Assembly (NCBI RefSeq): GCF_014697355.1
Contig: NZ_JACJRQ010000003.1
Coordinates: 1 to 64,000 of the forward strand
Length of the DNA: 64,000 nt
Source of the DNA: Nostoc calcicola FACHB-3891
Lineage (GTDB): Bacteria; Cyanobacteriota; Cyanobacteriia; Cyanobacteriales; Nostocaceae
Reading direction: 5' to 3'
The notes under the pieces were generated by a model. That model was not told the DNA's origin, made no database searches, and worked only from the letters and a program-made list of their open reading frames with translations. A program made the translations under genes and the position numbers. This document shows positions 24,804-33,477 of the stretch, piece by piece. The first letter of the stretch is position 1. The number at the start of each line of letters is the position of its first letter.

Positions 24804-26456
24804 ATGACTTGGTTTTCCTTGACCGTGGAACGTTGGCGTCGGATTATACAATTCCTATCTTTGTTTTGTGTATGTTTAGTTTTAGTTGTGAGTTGCACTC
24901 CTCGTCCACAAACAACTACCTCACCATCGGGTTCTGTAAATAGTCCTACAGGTGACGGTCGTATTACTATAGGTACAACAGCCAAGCCGAGAACCCTTGA
25001 CCCGGCTGATGCTTATGAGTTAGCATCCTTGGGCTTGGTGTTTAATATGAGCGATCGCCTTTACACTTACGAGCCAGGAAGCACAGAAATTAAACCCCAA
25101 CTGGCCACAGCATTACCGAAAGTTAGCCAAGATGGCTTAACTTACACCATCCCTTTACGTCAGGGAGTGGTTTTTCACGATGGGACTCCCTTCAACGCCC
25201 AAGCAATGGCGTTTACCATCCAGCGCTTTATGGAAAATAAAGGAAAACCCTCTTTTTTATTAGGCGATATAGTAGATTCGGTGAAAACCACGGGCGACTA
25301 TGAATTAACCATTAAGCTGAAAAAGCCCTTTGCAGCGTTTCCTTCACTACTAGCCTTTCCTGGGGTGTGTGCAGTTTCGCCCAAAGCTTACGAAGTCGGT
25401 GCTGGTAAATTTAAGCCGAATATTTTTGTGGGGACTGGCCCTTACAAGTTAGCCCAGTATGGCACTGATTCATTGCGATTTGATGTGTTTGATAAGTATT
25501 GGGGTGAAAAACCAGCTAATAAGGGTGTTAACGTCCAAATTCAAACTAGTCCGGTTAATTTGTTTAATGCTTTCCGCACAGGTGCTATTGATGTAGCTTA
25601 TTTATCCCTACAACCAGACCAAACTCGGAGTTTGGAAGAAGGTGGTAAAAAAGGGGATTGGCAAGCGATCGCTGCTCAGGGTAGCGTAGTCAGTTATATG
25701 GTATTGAATCGGAATCAAAAGCCTTTAGATAAAGCAGAAGTAAGAGCTGCGATCGCTTCAATAGTTGACCGTCCACTAATCAACGAACGAGTGTTGCTTG
25801 GTCAAGCAGATCCGCTTTATAGCATGATTCCCACGACATTTAATGTATCAGTGCCATTATTTAAAGAAAAATATGGTGATGCTAATTTCGATAGAGCCAA
25901 ACAATTATTAACTACTGCTGGTTTTTCCAAAGAAAATCCTGCGAAAGTTCAAGTTTGGTATCCTTCTAGTTCCCCTACTCGGAGTTTAGCAGCACAGACA
26001 CTTAAATCACTTGTTGATGCCAAAATGGATGGAATCCTGCAATTTGAAGTCGCCGTTGCCGAAGGGCCTGCTTTCTTTAAAGACATTTCTAGAGGATTAT
26101 ATCCAGCAGCTTTGCTTGATTGGTATCCAGACTTTTTAGATCCAGATAATTACGTCCAGCCATTTTTGTCTTGTGATAAAGGTTCAGTTGCCAAAGGATG
26201 CGAAGATGGGGCGAGTCAAACCCAGGGTTCGTTCTACTATAACGAAGCCATGAATAAATTGATTGACCAGCAACGTAAAGAATTAAACCCCCAAGCGCGT
26301 CAGAAAATTTTTACAGACATTCAAAACCAAGTAACTACAGATGTACCTTACGTTCCCCTATGGCAAAACAAAGACTATGTATTTGCCCGAAATGGTGTTA
26401 GTAATGTACAACTTAATCCAACTCAAATTTTGGTTTACCAAACAATTAAAAAATAA
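24804..26456 (+). CDS. ABC transporter solute-binding lipoprotein, family 5
   Basis: 550 residues. The N-terminus has a lipoprotein signal with the lipobox VVSC (Cys at about 31), so the mature protein is tethered by a lipid. It then follows family 5 extracellular solute-binding proteins (DppA/OppA/NikA): TIGTTAKPRTLDPADAYELASLGLVFNM, GVVFHDGTPFNAQAMAFTIQRF, VGTGPYKLAQYGTDSL, DWYPDFLDPDNYVQPFLSC and FTDIQNQVTTDVPYVPLW. It should deliver a peptide, nickel or similar ligand to the permease encoded 315 bp downstream. The ligand cannot be told from sequence. Confidence 0.93.
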   Translation: MTWFSLTVERWRRIIQFLSLFCVCLVLVVSCTPRPQTTTSPSGSVNSPTGDGRITIGTTAKPRTLDPADAYELASLGLVFNMSDRLYTYEPGSTEIKPQLATALPKVSQDGLTYTIPLRQGVVFHDGTPFNAQAMAFTIQRFMENKGKPSFLLGDIVDSVKTTGDYELTIKLKKPFAAFPSLLAFPGVCAVSPKAYEVGAGKFKPNIFVGTGPYKLAQYGTDSLRFDVFDKYWGEKPANKGVNVQIQTSPVNLFNAFRTGAIDVAYLSLQPDQTRSLEEGGKKGDWQAIAAQGSVVSYMVLNRNQKPLDKAEVRAAIASIVDRPLINERVLLGQADPLYSMIPTTFNVSVPLFKEKYGDANFDRAKQLLTTAGFSKENPAKVQVWYPSSSPTRSLAAQTLKSLVDAKMDGILQFEVAVAEGPAFFKDISRGLYPAALLDWYPDFLDPDNYVQPFLSCDKGSVAKGCEDGASQTQGSFYYNEAMNKLIDQQRKELNPQARQKIFTDIQNQVTTDVPYVPLWQNKDYVFARNGVSNVQLNPTQILVYQTIKK

Positions 26457-26770
26457 ATGAAGTTAGGAGTTAGGAGTTAGGAGTTAGGAGTTAGGAGTTA
26501 GGAGTTAGGAGTTAGGAGTTGGAAATTTTCAATGAAGTTTTTAGCGAAATTCACAAAATAATTAATGTGATTTTTAGCAAAACAAAGATTTTCCACTTCA
26601 CTCAGCATAACAATTAAAGTATTGTTTACAAATTGTATCTCAACTCCTAACTCTCAAATCACAACTTTCAACTTACAAATCTTAATTCCTAACTCCTAAC
26701 TCCTAACTCTCAAATCACAACTTTCAACTTACAAATCTTAACTCCTAACTCCTAACTCCTAACTAAATTT
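26457..26770. repeat. Opposed heptamer STRR (AGTTAGG)n / (CCTAACT)n
   Basis: Eight tandem AGTTAGG units directly follow the binding-protein stop (26461-26520). The complementary CCTAACT units appear at 26643-26765, twice together with CAAATCACAACTTTCAACTT. The block would fold back on itself in the transcript between binding protein and permease. Confidence 0.9.
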
Positions 26771-27796
26771 ATGTCTCGTTCTAAAGCTTTACAATATTAC
26801 ATTGTTTCCCGATTGTTGTTAGCGCCACTCCAGCTATTAACTATCATCACTATTGTATTTCTCTTACTCAGAGCAACACCAGGAGATCCCGCAGATGCAA
26901 TTCTTGGTGGACGTGCGCCGGAAGCAGCTAAAGAAGAATTGCGAAAACAACTCGGTTTAAATCTACCTTTGTGGCTACAGTATCTAAATTACTTGGGAAA
27001 TCTGTTGCGTTTTGATTTGGGAACTTCTTTGTTGAGTCGCGGAGAGAATGTTTGGAATATCATTGCACAATATTTCCCGGCGACGGTGGAGTTAGCAGTA
27101 TGTAGTATGGCGGTTGCACTCATGGTGGGAATTTTAGTTGGTACTCTTTCGGCTTCCCGCCCTGGAACATCTTTTGATTTGGGTGGGCGGTTGTTTGGTA
27201 TCATCACCTACGCACTCCCCATGTTTTGGGCGGGAATGCTTTTGCAGTTAATTTTTTCAGTACAACTCGGTTGGTTTCCCAATTCTAATCGTTTTCCGCC
27301 CAACCTTCCCGCACCCACACCGATCACAGGATTGTATACAGTTGATAGTTTACTAGCTGGAAACTTCAGTCAGTTTTTCACATCTTTGCATCATCTTGCC
27401 TTACCGAGTCTGACTTTGGGAATTTTGCTCAGTGGGATTTTTGAAAGAATTGTGCGAGTGAATTTAAAACAAACCCTGCAAGCAGATTATGTAGAAGCAG
27501 CTAGAGCCAGAGGAATTGCGGAAAATAAGATTTTAGTCTCCCATGCCTTAAAAAATGCCTTAATTCCGGTGATTACAGTTTTGGGATTAACCTTTGCGTC
27601 TTTGTTGGGTGGAGCGATTTTGACAGAGGTAACATTTTCTTGGCCTGGGTTAGCCAATCGACTATATCAAGCCATTAGCGATCGCGATTATCCCACAGTC
27701 CAGGGAGTGTTGGTATTTTTTGGGGCGATCGTTGTCAGCGCCAGCATTTTAATTGATATTTTAAATGCTTATGTAGACCCACGAATTCGATATTAA
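26771..27796 (+). CDS. ABC transporter permease, DppB type
   Basis: 341 residues with about six transmembrane segments. The N-terminal signature LLLAPLQLLTIITIVFLLLRATPGDPA and the cytoplasmic EAA loop (EAARARGIAENKILVSHALKNALIPV) are those of DppB/OppB permeases. DppB works as a pair with a DppC-type permease and two ATPases; none of these follows here, so the rest of the importer must be elsewhere or shared. It pairs with the binding protein encoded upstream. Confidence 0.93.
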   Translation: MSRSKALQYYIVSRLLLAPLQLLTIITIVFLLLRATPGDPADAILGGRAPEAAKEELRKQLGLNLPLWLQYLNYLGNLLRFDLGTSLLSRGENVWNIIAQYFPATVELAVCSMAVALMVGILVGTLSASRPGTSFDLGGRLFGIITYALPMFWAGMLLQLIFSVQLGWFPNSNRFPPNLPAPTPITGLYTVDSLLAGNFSQFFTSLHHLALPSLTLGILLSGIFERIVRVNLKQTLQADYVEAARARGIAENKILVSHALKNALIPVITVLGLTFASLLGGAILTEVTFSWPGLANRLYQAISDRDYPTVQGVLVFFGAIVVSASILIDILNAYVDPRIRY

Positions 27797-28033
27797 CTAT
27801 AGGAATCCGGTTTGATTTTTGAACAAAATTAAGTAATAGGGCACAGCATTGCTGTGCCCCTACAAATAGTCTATATTCTATGCAATTGATAACCGTTATA
27901 GCGCTTCCCAATCACATGAGGTACAGAAATTTGTAGGGGCGCACAGCTATGCGCCCCTACCTTCCACCTCACAAGAACGAGAAATGCTATGTATTCTGAA
28001 TTCTGAATTCTGACTCCTGAATTCTGAATTTTG
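27797..28033. repeat. Spacer with two palindromes and MITE ends
   Basis: Begins with TATAGGAATCCGGTTTGA (related to 1318-1344). It contains palindromes at 27837-27863 and 27933-27960; the second lies in an element with ends ATAGCGCTTCCC (about 27896) and GAGAAATGCTAT (about 27980-27991). It ends with GAATTCTGACTCC repeats. Confidence 0.65.
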
Positions 28034-28639
28034 TTAATTTTCATGAGAAATACCACTGGCTAAAATACCAAGAATTTTATTCACATCTTTGAGGTAATAT
28101 TCGCTTAAATCAATGGTCAGTATTTGTTCTTCTAGTTTCAAAAATTGCCAAATACTTCCCGTTGTTACTGCTCCGTAAATTGTTTTAATACCAGTTCCAG
28201 CTTGCTGATTAAAAGTTTGGGCTGCTACCATTTCGGCTGCACACTGACCCAAACCCGCATTAATATTTTCTTTTTTAGCTTCTACAACTGTAATGACTGG
28301 CGCTGTCAAAATTAGAATTTCTGGAGATTTCGTAATAATAAAATCGCAAGTACCATTTAATCCTTTGGCATGATCGACAGTGAAATCTATCCCAGAAAAT
28401 AAACCAATTTGTTCGCGTAATTGTCGGCGTAAGTCCACTAAAATTGGAGCAATAATTAACTCAGAACGTGCTTTTTCACTATTGCTAGCTAAAGCAATCT
28501 CCAGGTTATAATTGAGTGTTTCTGCAAGTAAATTACTCGCTGCTAATTCAGGAACACCAGCGAAAATATCCCGTTTTTCTAGTGTGGTTAAACTAAACTC
28601 TTGTTTTGCTTTAGCTAAACTAAAATCGCTGTAAGCCAT
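28034..28639 (-). CDS. Hypothetical protein, PD-(D/E)XK nuclease-like
   Basis: 201 residues from the ATG at 28639. The middle shows a pattern compatible with the PD-(D/E)XK fold: GTCDFIITKSPE (acidic Asp after a strand) and VITVVEAKKENI (E-x-K at the end of a strand), then an alpha/beta C-terminal half (AAEMVAAQTFNQQAGTGIKTIYGAVTTG). Catalytic competence is inferred only. It starts 23 bp after the CHAT gene on the same strand, so it is probably the last gene of the TPS-CHAT operon. Confidence 0.6.
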   Translation of the reverse strand: MAYSDFSLAKAKQEFSLTTLEKRDIFAGVPELAASNLLAETLNYNLEIALASNSEKARSELIIAPILVDLRRQLREQIGLFSGIDFTVDHAKGLNGTCDFIITKSPEILILTAPVITVVEAKKENINAGLGQCAAEMVAAQTFNQQAGTGIKTIYGAVTTGSIWQFLKLEEQILTIDLSEYYLKDVNKILGILASGISHEN

Positions 28640-28662
28640 AAAACTACTACTCCGTTTAGTTT

Positions 28663-31362
28663 CTATTGCCAATTGCCGACTAAAACATAAGGCGCCCAAT
28701 AATAAGGATGAGGTGGTAAATTCTGCAACTCCTGAAAAGGTGGATTCAGCTTCAAAGATTCTAACAGCGATAGTTGAGCGTTCTTCAGAGCATCTGCTTG
28801 TTTCGCCCCTGGCTTTTTCAAGTCTTGGTAAAATTGACCCATAAATTCGGCGGTAGAAGCATCTCCTACAGGCCAGAGAGTGGCAAGGGTACTGCGTGCC
28901 CCTGAACGAACAGCCATTCCTGCCAAGCCTAAGACAGCTCGTTCATCGCCAGTAGCAGTTTCACAGGCACTCAACACCAGCAATTCTACGGCTGTACCTG
29001 GTTCTTTGAGCAAAGCACTCAACTCATTAATACTGATACTTTTTCCATCCCCTGTAATAATAAAATTCTTTTGGGGATTAGAACTAAATAGCCCATGAGT
29101 GGCTAGGTGGATAACAGGAAAATTTGATTTCAACTGTTTTTGAATAGTTTTGACAGTAAAATCTTCATTGAGGAGCTTTTGGGAAGCAGGAAAAGTTTCT
29201 TTAATTTGGTCTAATTCCTTGGGAACATTAACCAGTGCGGCAAAAAATTGTCCTTGTATCTTAATTTGCTCGCTAACTCCAGCAGCTAAGACTTTAAGTT
29301 GTTTCCTTTCCAATTGTTTAGGAGCGAGCAGTTGTAGACTCGGAACCAGGGCAACGCTATATTTTTCAATGAGATAATTTTTGCCATCGTAGAGCGCAGC
29401 TATTGGCACTCTCTGCAATCTTCCATTTAGTACAAATACTAAATTTTTGATTTCCTTGGGATCTAGCTGTGTCTCGAAAGGTTGAATTAGCCAATTATAT
29501 ACTTCTGCAAAAATTGGTAAAAGTGTCTGAAGATTTTCTTTTAATTCTTTGGGATTGGGGTTATAAGTTGAGAGAATATTTCGTGCAGAGTTATTGATAC
29601 TAACGTTGTCTAAATTATCGTAAAGCCGATCTAGAGTTTCATTAACTTGTCGTTCGCTAATAGGAATTACTACTTCCTGCAAGGGTTTTCCCGACACGGA
29701 AAGGATAACTTCTAAGCGATCTGGCAAAACAATCGGATAAATTACAGCCGCATTGGCATCAATATTATCAATTTGCAACGCGATGTTTGCTGTTTCCGAA
29801 CAGGGGTCTTGAAAAAAGTTATCTAGTTCTGCTAATTGCAGAGATTCTATCACTTGGCGGGCAAATTCGAGACGTTTTTGAGACTTGTTAGTTTCAGATT
29901 TTTCCTGTTTAATGGTAGGAGTAGAAACTATTAGCGAATTTAATTCTTTGTCAGACAAATTTGATTTCAACAGCAAATCTGCTAATTCTAGATAAACAGG
30001 TTTGACTTCTTGGAGAAAATCAAACTGGACATCTTGATTGTTGGCGTTTAAATCGCTCCGTAGGGATTGCAGAGTATTAAAGGCGGCGGTGTAAGCTGCG
30101 ATCGCTCCTTTGATATTTCCCTGTTTCCGTAGTAAACTTCCTAACTGAGACTGCCAAAGATAAGTAATTTCCCTAGCATCACCACTGATATTTTGTTCTT
30201 GGGCTAACAACAGTGCTTGTTGCGTTAGTTTGGTTGCCTGATTTAACTGCCCTTGTTTGTGATAAAGTTTGCCCAAATACCCTAAAGCGTAGGTTTCGGT
30301 TCGTCTATCCTGTAGAGTCCGTGACTGTTGTAGTGCATTCTCTAATAAAGATTCAACTTGATTTATTTGTCCGCTTTGCATCAAAGAATCGGCAAAGTTA
30401 ATCTGGGCATAAATGGCAGCACGACTGGGAGTAAGAGTGGCTAAGCTAGGTAGAATTTGATTTTGCAATGCTTGAGCATCTTGGCTCAACTGCAACTCCA
30501 ACCCAGAGACAAAATCTTTTGCCCGTTGAATTAATTTAGCTTCCGAAAATCTCAACCAAGAAGCAATCCGGCGTTGCGTCTGTTCACCCCACCATCTTTG
30601 CGTCTCCAGTAATAGCTGGAAGTGATTGAGTTGTGCCTGAATTTTAGGTATTGGTGGTGCTGATGCTACCTTTGTTGCTTGGATATAGTAATTAACAGCT
30701 TGATTGTAAGGACTCAGAGCATCCACGACAGATTTGCGATCGATAATGTCCGTCACAGTATCATAGTCCCAGCGATCGCGGATTTGGTTACCTAAGAGGC
30801 GTTCAGTGTTACCCAAACTCACTAGCACCGCGCTTTTTTCACTCGATTCGGGAACTGATGACAGACTTAACTGCAAGATTTCTTGCGACTTTTCTAATAA
30901 CCCTTGTCTGCGTAGGACATCACCAAGGCTGTGCAAGCCAACCGCTTCAGTTAAGGTTAGGGAATTACCTTTTTGGGCAAGGGTTTTCTGGAGTTCCTCA
31001 ATTTGGGCTTGGCTACAGTTGGGGTTTGCGATCGCAAAAGCTTCAAGTAAAGTATTACAAGCTTTGGGATACAATCCTAAATCTTGCAAAGCCTGGGATT
31101 TATTTATCAGACTCTTAGCCATTCCATTGCGATCGCCAATTTTTTCATAAGCCTCAGCCGCCGCTTCCCATAACTTTGCCGCAGCTTCTAATTCTCCGGC
31201 ATTGTACCGTTGTTCACCTTCCCTTGCCAATGCCAGAGGGCTACCAGCATTAGCATGTAAACTAGAAAGATTTGACCAAGCTGGCATAGTCAAACTAGAT
31301 AACAACCCCAAGAAAGCTGAAAGAATAAAAATTAATAAACGACGGTATCTTTTATAAATCAT
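28663..31362 (-). CDS. TPR-CHAT domain protein (caspase-like)
   Basis: 899 residues. Signal peptide or anchor at 8-30 (LLIFILSAFLGLLSSLTMPAW), so the protein is probably exported. TPR-like helical repeats occupy about 40-450 (AREGEQRYNAGELEAAAKLWEAAAEAY, ETYALGYLGKLYHKQGQLNQATKL). A C-terminal CHAT domain spans about 590-899 with the caspase-type dyad His at about 755 (VIHLATHGLF) and Cys at about 798 (LSACETATG). Exported TPR-CHAT proteins commonly travel with two-partner secretion genes in cyanobacteria; here tpsB and tpsA lie directly upstream. Substrate is unknown. A protease role is family knowledge extended by inference. Confidence 0.92.
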   Translation of the reverse strand: MIYKRYRRLLIFILSAFLGLLSSLTMPAWSNLSSLHANAGSPLALAREGEQRYNAGELEAAAKLWEAAAEAYEKIGDRNGMAKSLINKSQALQDLGLYPKACNTLLEAFAIANPNCSQAQIEELQKTLAQKGNSLTLTEAVGLHSLGDVLRRQGLLEKSQEILQLSLSSVPESSEKSAVLVSLGNTERLLGNQIRDRWDYDTVTDIIDRKSVVDALSPYNQAVNYYIQATKVASAPPIPKIQAQLNHFQLLLETQRWWGEQTQRRIASWLRFSEAKLIQRAKDFVSGLELQLSQDAQALQNQILPSLATLTPSRAAIYAQINFADSLMQSGQINQVESLLENALQQSRTLQDRRTETYALGYLGKLYHKQGQLNQATKLTQQALLLAQEQNISGDAREITYLWQSQLGSLLRKQGNIKGAIAAYTAAFNTLQSLRSDLNANNQDVQFDFLQEVKPVYLELADLLLKSNLSDKELNSLIVSTPTIKQEKSETNKSQKRLEFARQVIESLQLAELDNFFQDPCSETANIALQIDNIDANAAVIYPIVLPDRLEVILSVSGKPLQEVVIPISERQVNETLDRLYDNLDNVSINNSARNILSTYNPNPKELKENLQTLLPIFAEVYNWLIQPFETQLDPKEIKNLVFVLNGRLQRVPIAALYDGKNYLIEKYSVALVPSLQLLAPKQLERKQLKVLAAGVSEQIKIQGQFFAALVNVPKELDQIKETFPASQKLLNEDFTVKTIQKQLKSNFPVIHLATHGLFSSNPQKNFIITGDGKSISINELSALLKEPGTAVELLVLSACETATGDERAVLGLAGMAVRSGARSTLATLWPVGDASTAEFMGQFYQDLKKPGAKQADALKNAQLSLLESLKLNPPFQELQNLPPHPYYWAPYVLVGNWQ

Positions 31363-31500
31363 TTTTTCGGCGTTGCTGAATTTGAATATAAAACTTAAAA
31401 ATCAACCCTTCTCAACTCTTACTCTCTGCGCCTCTGCGCCTCTGCGTGATACAAATTAATACTTCCACTCAGCAACGCCATTTTTTCAGTTCCTCAATTT

Positions 31501-33231
31501 TCAAAACGCTTTATACTCCATCTGAAAATACACCCCATTTTCTTGCCACGTGCGCTTACTATTATCAATATTTATTAAAGGAATACCCCAATCGAGGCGG
31601 GCTGTGAATCTATCCCCCATTTGCCAAAGTAGTCCTAATCCTGAGCCTAGTAAAGTATTCAAGTCAGGATTTTCTCTGCCCGTATTCCAGACAGTACCAA
31701 AATCAATAAATGGTGCAACCTGTAAAGTTCCTCGAAGTTCTGGAAAACGAGCGATAGGTAATCGCAATTCTGCGGAAGCAAAAACGCCATTATCACTGAG
31801 TAAAACATCTTGGCGATAACCGCGTACTGTTCCTTGACCTCCCACACTAAATTGCTCAATGGAAAGCAGAGAACTGCTAGCCAATTGCACATTAGAACGC
31901 AACAACAAAGTAGGAGCCGCTGTTTGTTCCTTTGGCTGACTGAGGAGGCGCAAATAAATCATTTGTCCCCGCCAAAGGAAATATCGGCTATCTGGTTCGC
32001 TGTTATTAATTGTGGCGTCAAAAGCTCCAATTCCCAAATTAAACTCAGAACGAGCAGCTAGAACTTCTTGACGACTGCGGTGTAGCCATTCTTGGGCGAA
32101 ACTCAATTCCGATACCCGCGTTTCTCCTTGAGCATCAGCCCCAGCAAACAGGGGAAAATCCACTCCTTGAATCGAAGAATTACTTTCGCGCCTAGCTGCG
32201 TTTAAACTTAGGGTGAGTTCTTGGCTAACTTCTGGGGTGGCTCTTTGGAGAACTGGCTGACGAAAAGATAATTCAAACTCACGAGAATTTACGCCGATAT
32301 CCAAATCATTAAAAGGAGGTTCAATAATTTTGTTGTCGGTAATTCGATAGTTGAAGCCAATGGTGCCATTACGGGGATTTACTGGCAAAGTATAACCGCC
32401 CTCAAAGCTATTGCTACCATCGGTATTTTTGTAGGCGAAACTCAAGCGATCGCCAATTCCCAAAAGACTGGCTTCAGATAAGGCAATGCCGCGCTCAAAA
32501 CTCCCAACGCTGGGGTTGCGGTTATTATTAATACTGAGTTGGGTATTAAAAGTTCTTGCCCCCTTGACTGTCACCGCGAGGGAATTCACACCTGGCCTAG
32601 TACCGGCGGTAAGTTCGGCGTCTAAGCTTTCAATTAGGGGATTGAGTTGCAGCAGTTGTAAAGCTTCTTTGAGGCGGTTGATATTCAGCGGTTTGGTAGT
32701 AGCGATCGCAATCCGACTGCGGACATAATCTGAGTTCAATCGTCCTTTAATGACATTGACTTGAATATCTTCTAAACTGCCTTCTACTACCTGAATTTTG
32801 ATGATTCCTGAGCGAAACTCTTGACTGGGAATGTAGGCACCAGAGGTAATGTATCCCTTTTGCACATACAATTCGGTAATTTGATTGGCAGCTTTCAGGA
32901 GTTCGGCAAAGGTAATTGGTTGTCCGGTAAAATTGGCGATCGCCGAGTTTAATTCCTCTTGGTTAAAAGCGCTATTACCAACAAACTCAAACTTCTGCAC
33001 AATAATACTGCCTGGAATATCTACGGCGTCTTCCGGAGTTGGCGGTACTGTCGGCGGTATTTGGATGGGTACATTTGTTGGTGGTAGGGGATTAGCCGGG
33101 GGTTGTTCTGCCGGTTTTGGGGTAACAGGATTAATCCGCTGGGCGAAAGCAGAATTTGTGCGATCCAGCAAGAGTATAAAACTAATACAAGAAGATAAAA
33201 AAATCTCCGCCGCCAAACACTTAAAAACCAT
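31501..33231 (-). CDS. TpsB / ShlB-FhaC-type outer-membrane transporter
   Basis: 576 residues. Signal peptide at about 1-29, then a proline-rich linker (PKPAEQPPANPLPP), two POTRA domains (about 70-225; the POTRA2 motif VQKGYITSGAYIPSQEFRSGIIKIQVVEG) and an Omp85-superfamily beta barrel (about 230-576). Barrel hallmarks: SVGGQGTVRGYRQDVLLSDNG (the VRGY motif of the lid loop) and a C-terminal strand ending in aromatic residues (GVYFQMEYKAF). It exports the partner TpsA, encoded next upstream, across the outer membrane. Confidence 0.95.
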   Translation of the reverse strand: MVFKCLAAEIFLSSCISFILLLDRTNSAFAQRINPVTPKPAEQPPANPLPPTNVPIQIPPTVPPTPEDAVDIPGSIIVQKFEFVGNSAFNQEELNSAIANFTGQPITFAELLKAANQITELYVQKGYITSGAYIPSQEFRSGIIKIQVVEGSLEDIQVNVIKGRLNSDYVRSRIAIATTKPLNINRLKEALQLLQLNPLIESLDAELTAGTRPGVNSLAVTVKGARTFNTQLSINNNRNPSVGSFERGIALSEASLLGIGDRLSFAYKNTDGSNSFEGGYTLPVNPRNGTIGFNYRITDNKIIEPPFNDLDIGVNSREFELSFRQPVLQRATPEVSQELTLSLNAARRESNSSIQGVDFPLFAGADAQGETRVSELSFAQEWLHRSRQEVLAARSEFNLGIGAFDATINNSEPDSRYFLWRGQMIYLRLLSQPKEQTAAPTLLLRSNVQLASSSLLSIEQFSVGGQGTVRGYRQDVLLSDNGVFASAELRLPIARFPELRGTLQVAPFIDFGTVWNTGRENPDLNTLLGSGLGLLWQMGDRFTARLDWGIPLINIDNSKRTWQENGVYFQMEYKAF

Positions 33232-33280
33232 TTTGGATTTTAGATTTTAGATTTTGGATTAGTCATTGGTCATTAGTCAT

Positions 33281-33416
33281 TAGACCTCTTGCAAAAGTCC
33301 TTCTTTGCGTTCTCTTCTGGAGCGCGGTAGTCGCTCATGGGGGAAACCCCCAAGACCGCGCTGCCTTGCCTCTGCGCCTCTGCGTGATACAAATTCATAT
33401 TTATGCAAGAGGTCTA
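33281..33416. mobile_element. MITE, TAGACCTCTTGCA family, copy 2
   Basis: 136 bp with the same 13-bp inverted ends and almost the same interior as the copy at 14461-14595. It sits between tpsA and tpsB, so their shared transcript would carry its hairpin. TTTTGGATT and GTCATTA heptamers precede it (33232-33280). Confidence 0.85.
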
Positions 33417-33477
33417 TTAGTTATTTCTCCCCATCTCCCCATCTCCCCAATCCATCTGTGCGTAACATCAAAAAAGT

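Noticed and set aside
26457..26770. CRISPR array
   Set aside because: Units are 7 bp, contiguous and without spacers, so they are STRRs; no cas genes in the window.
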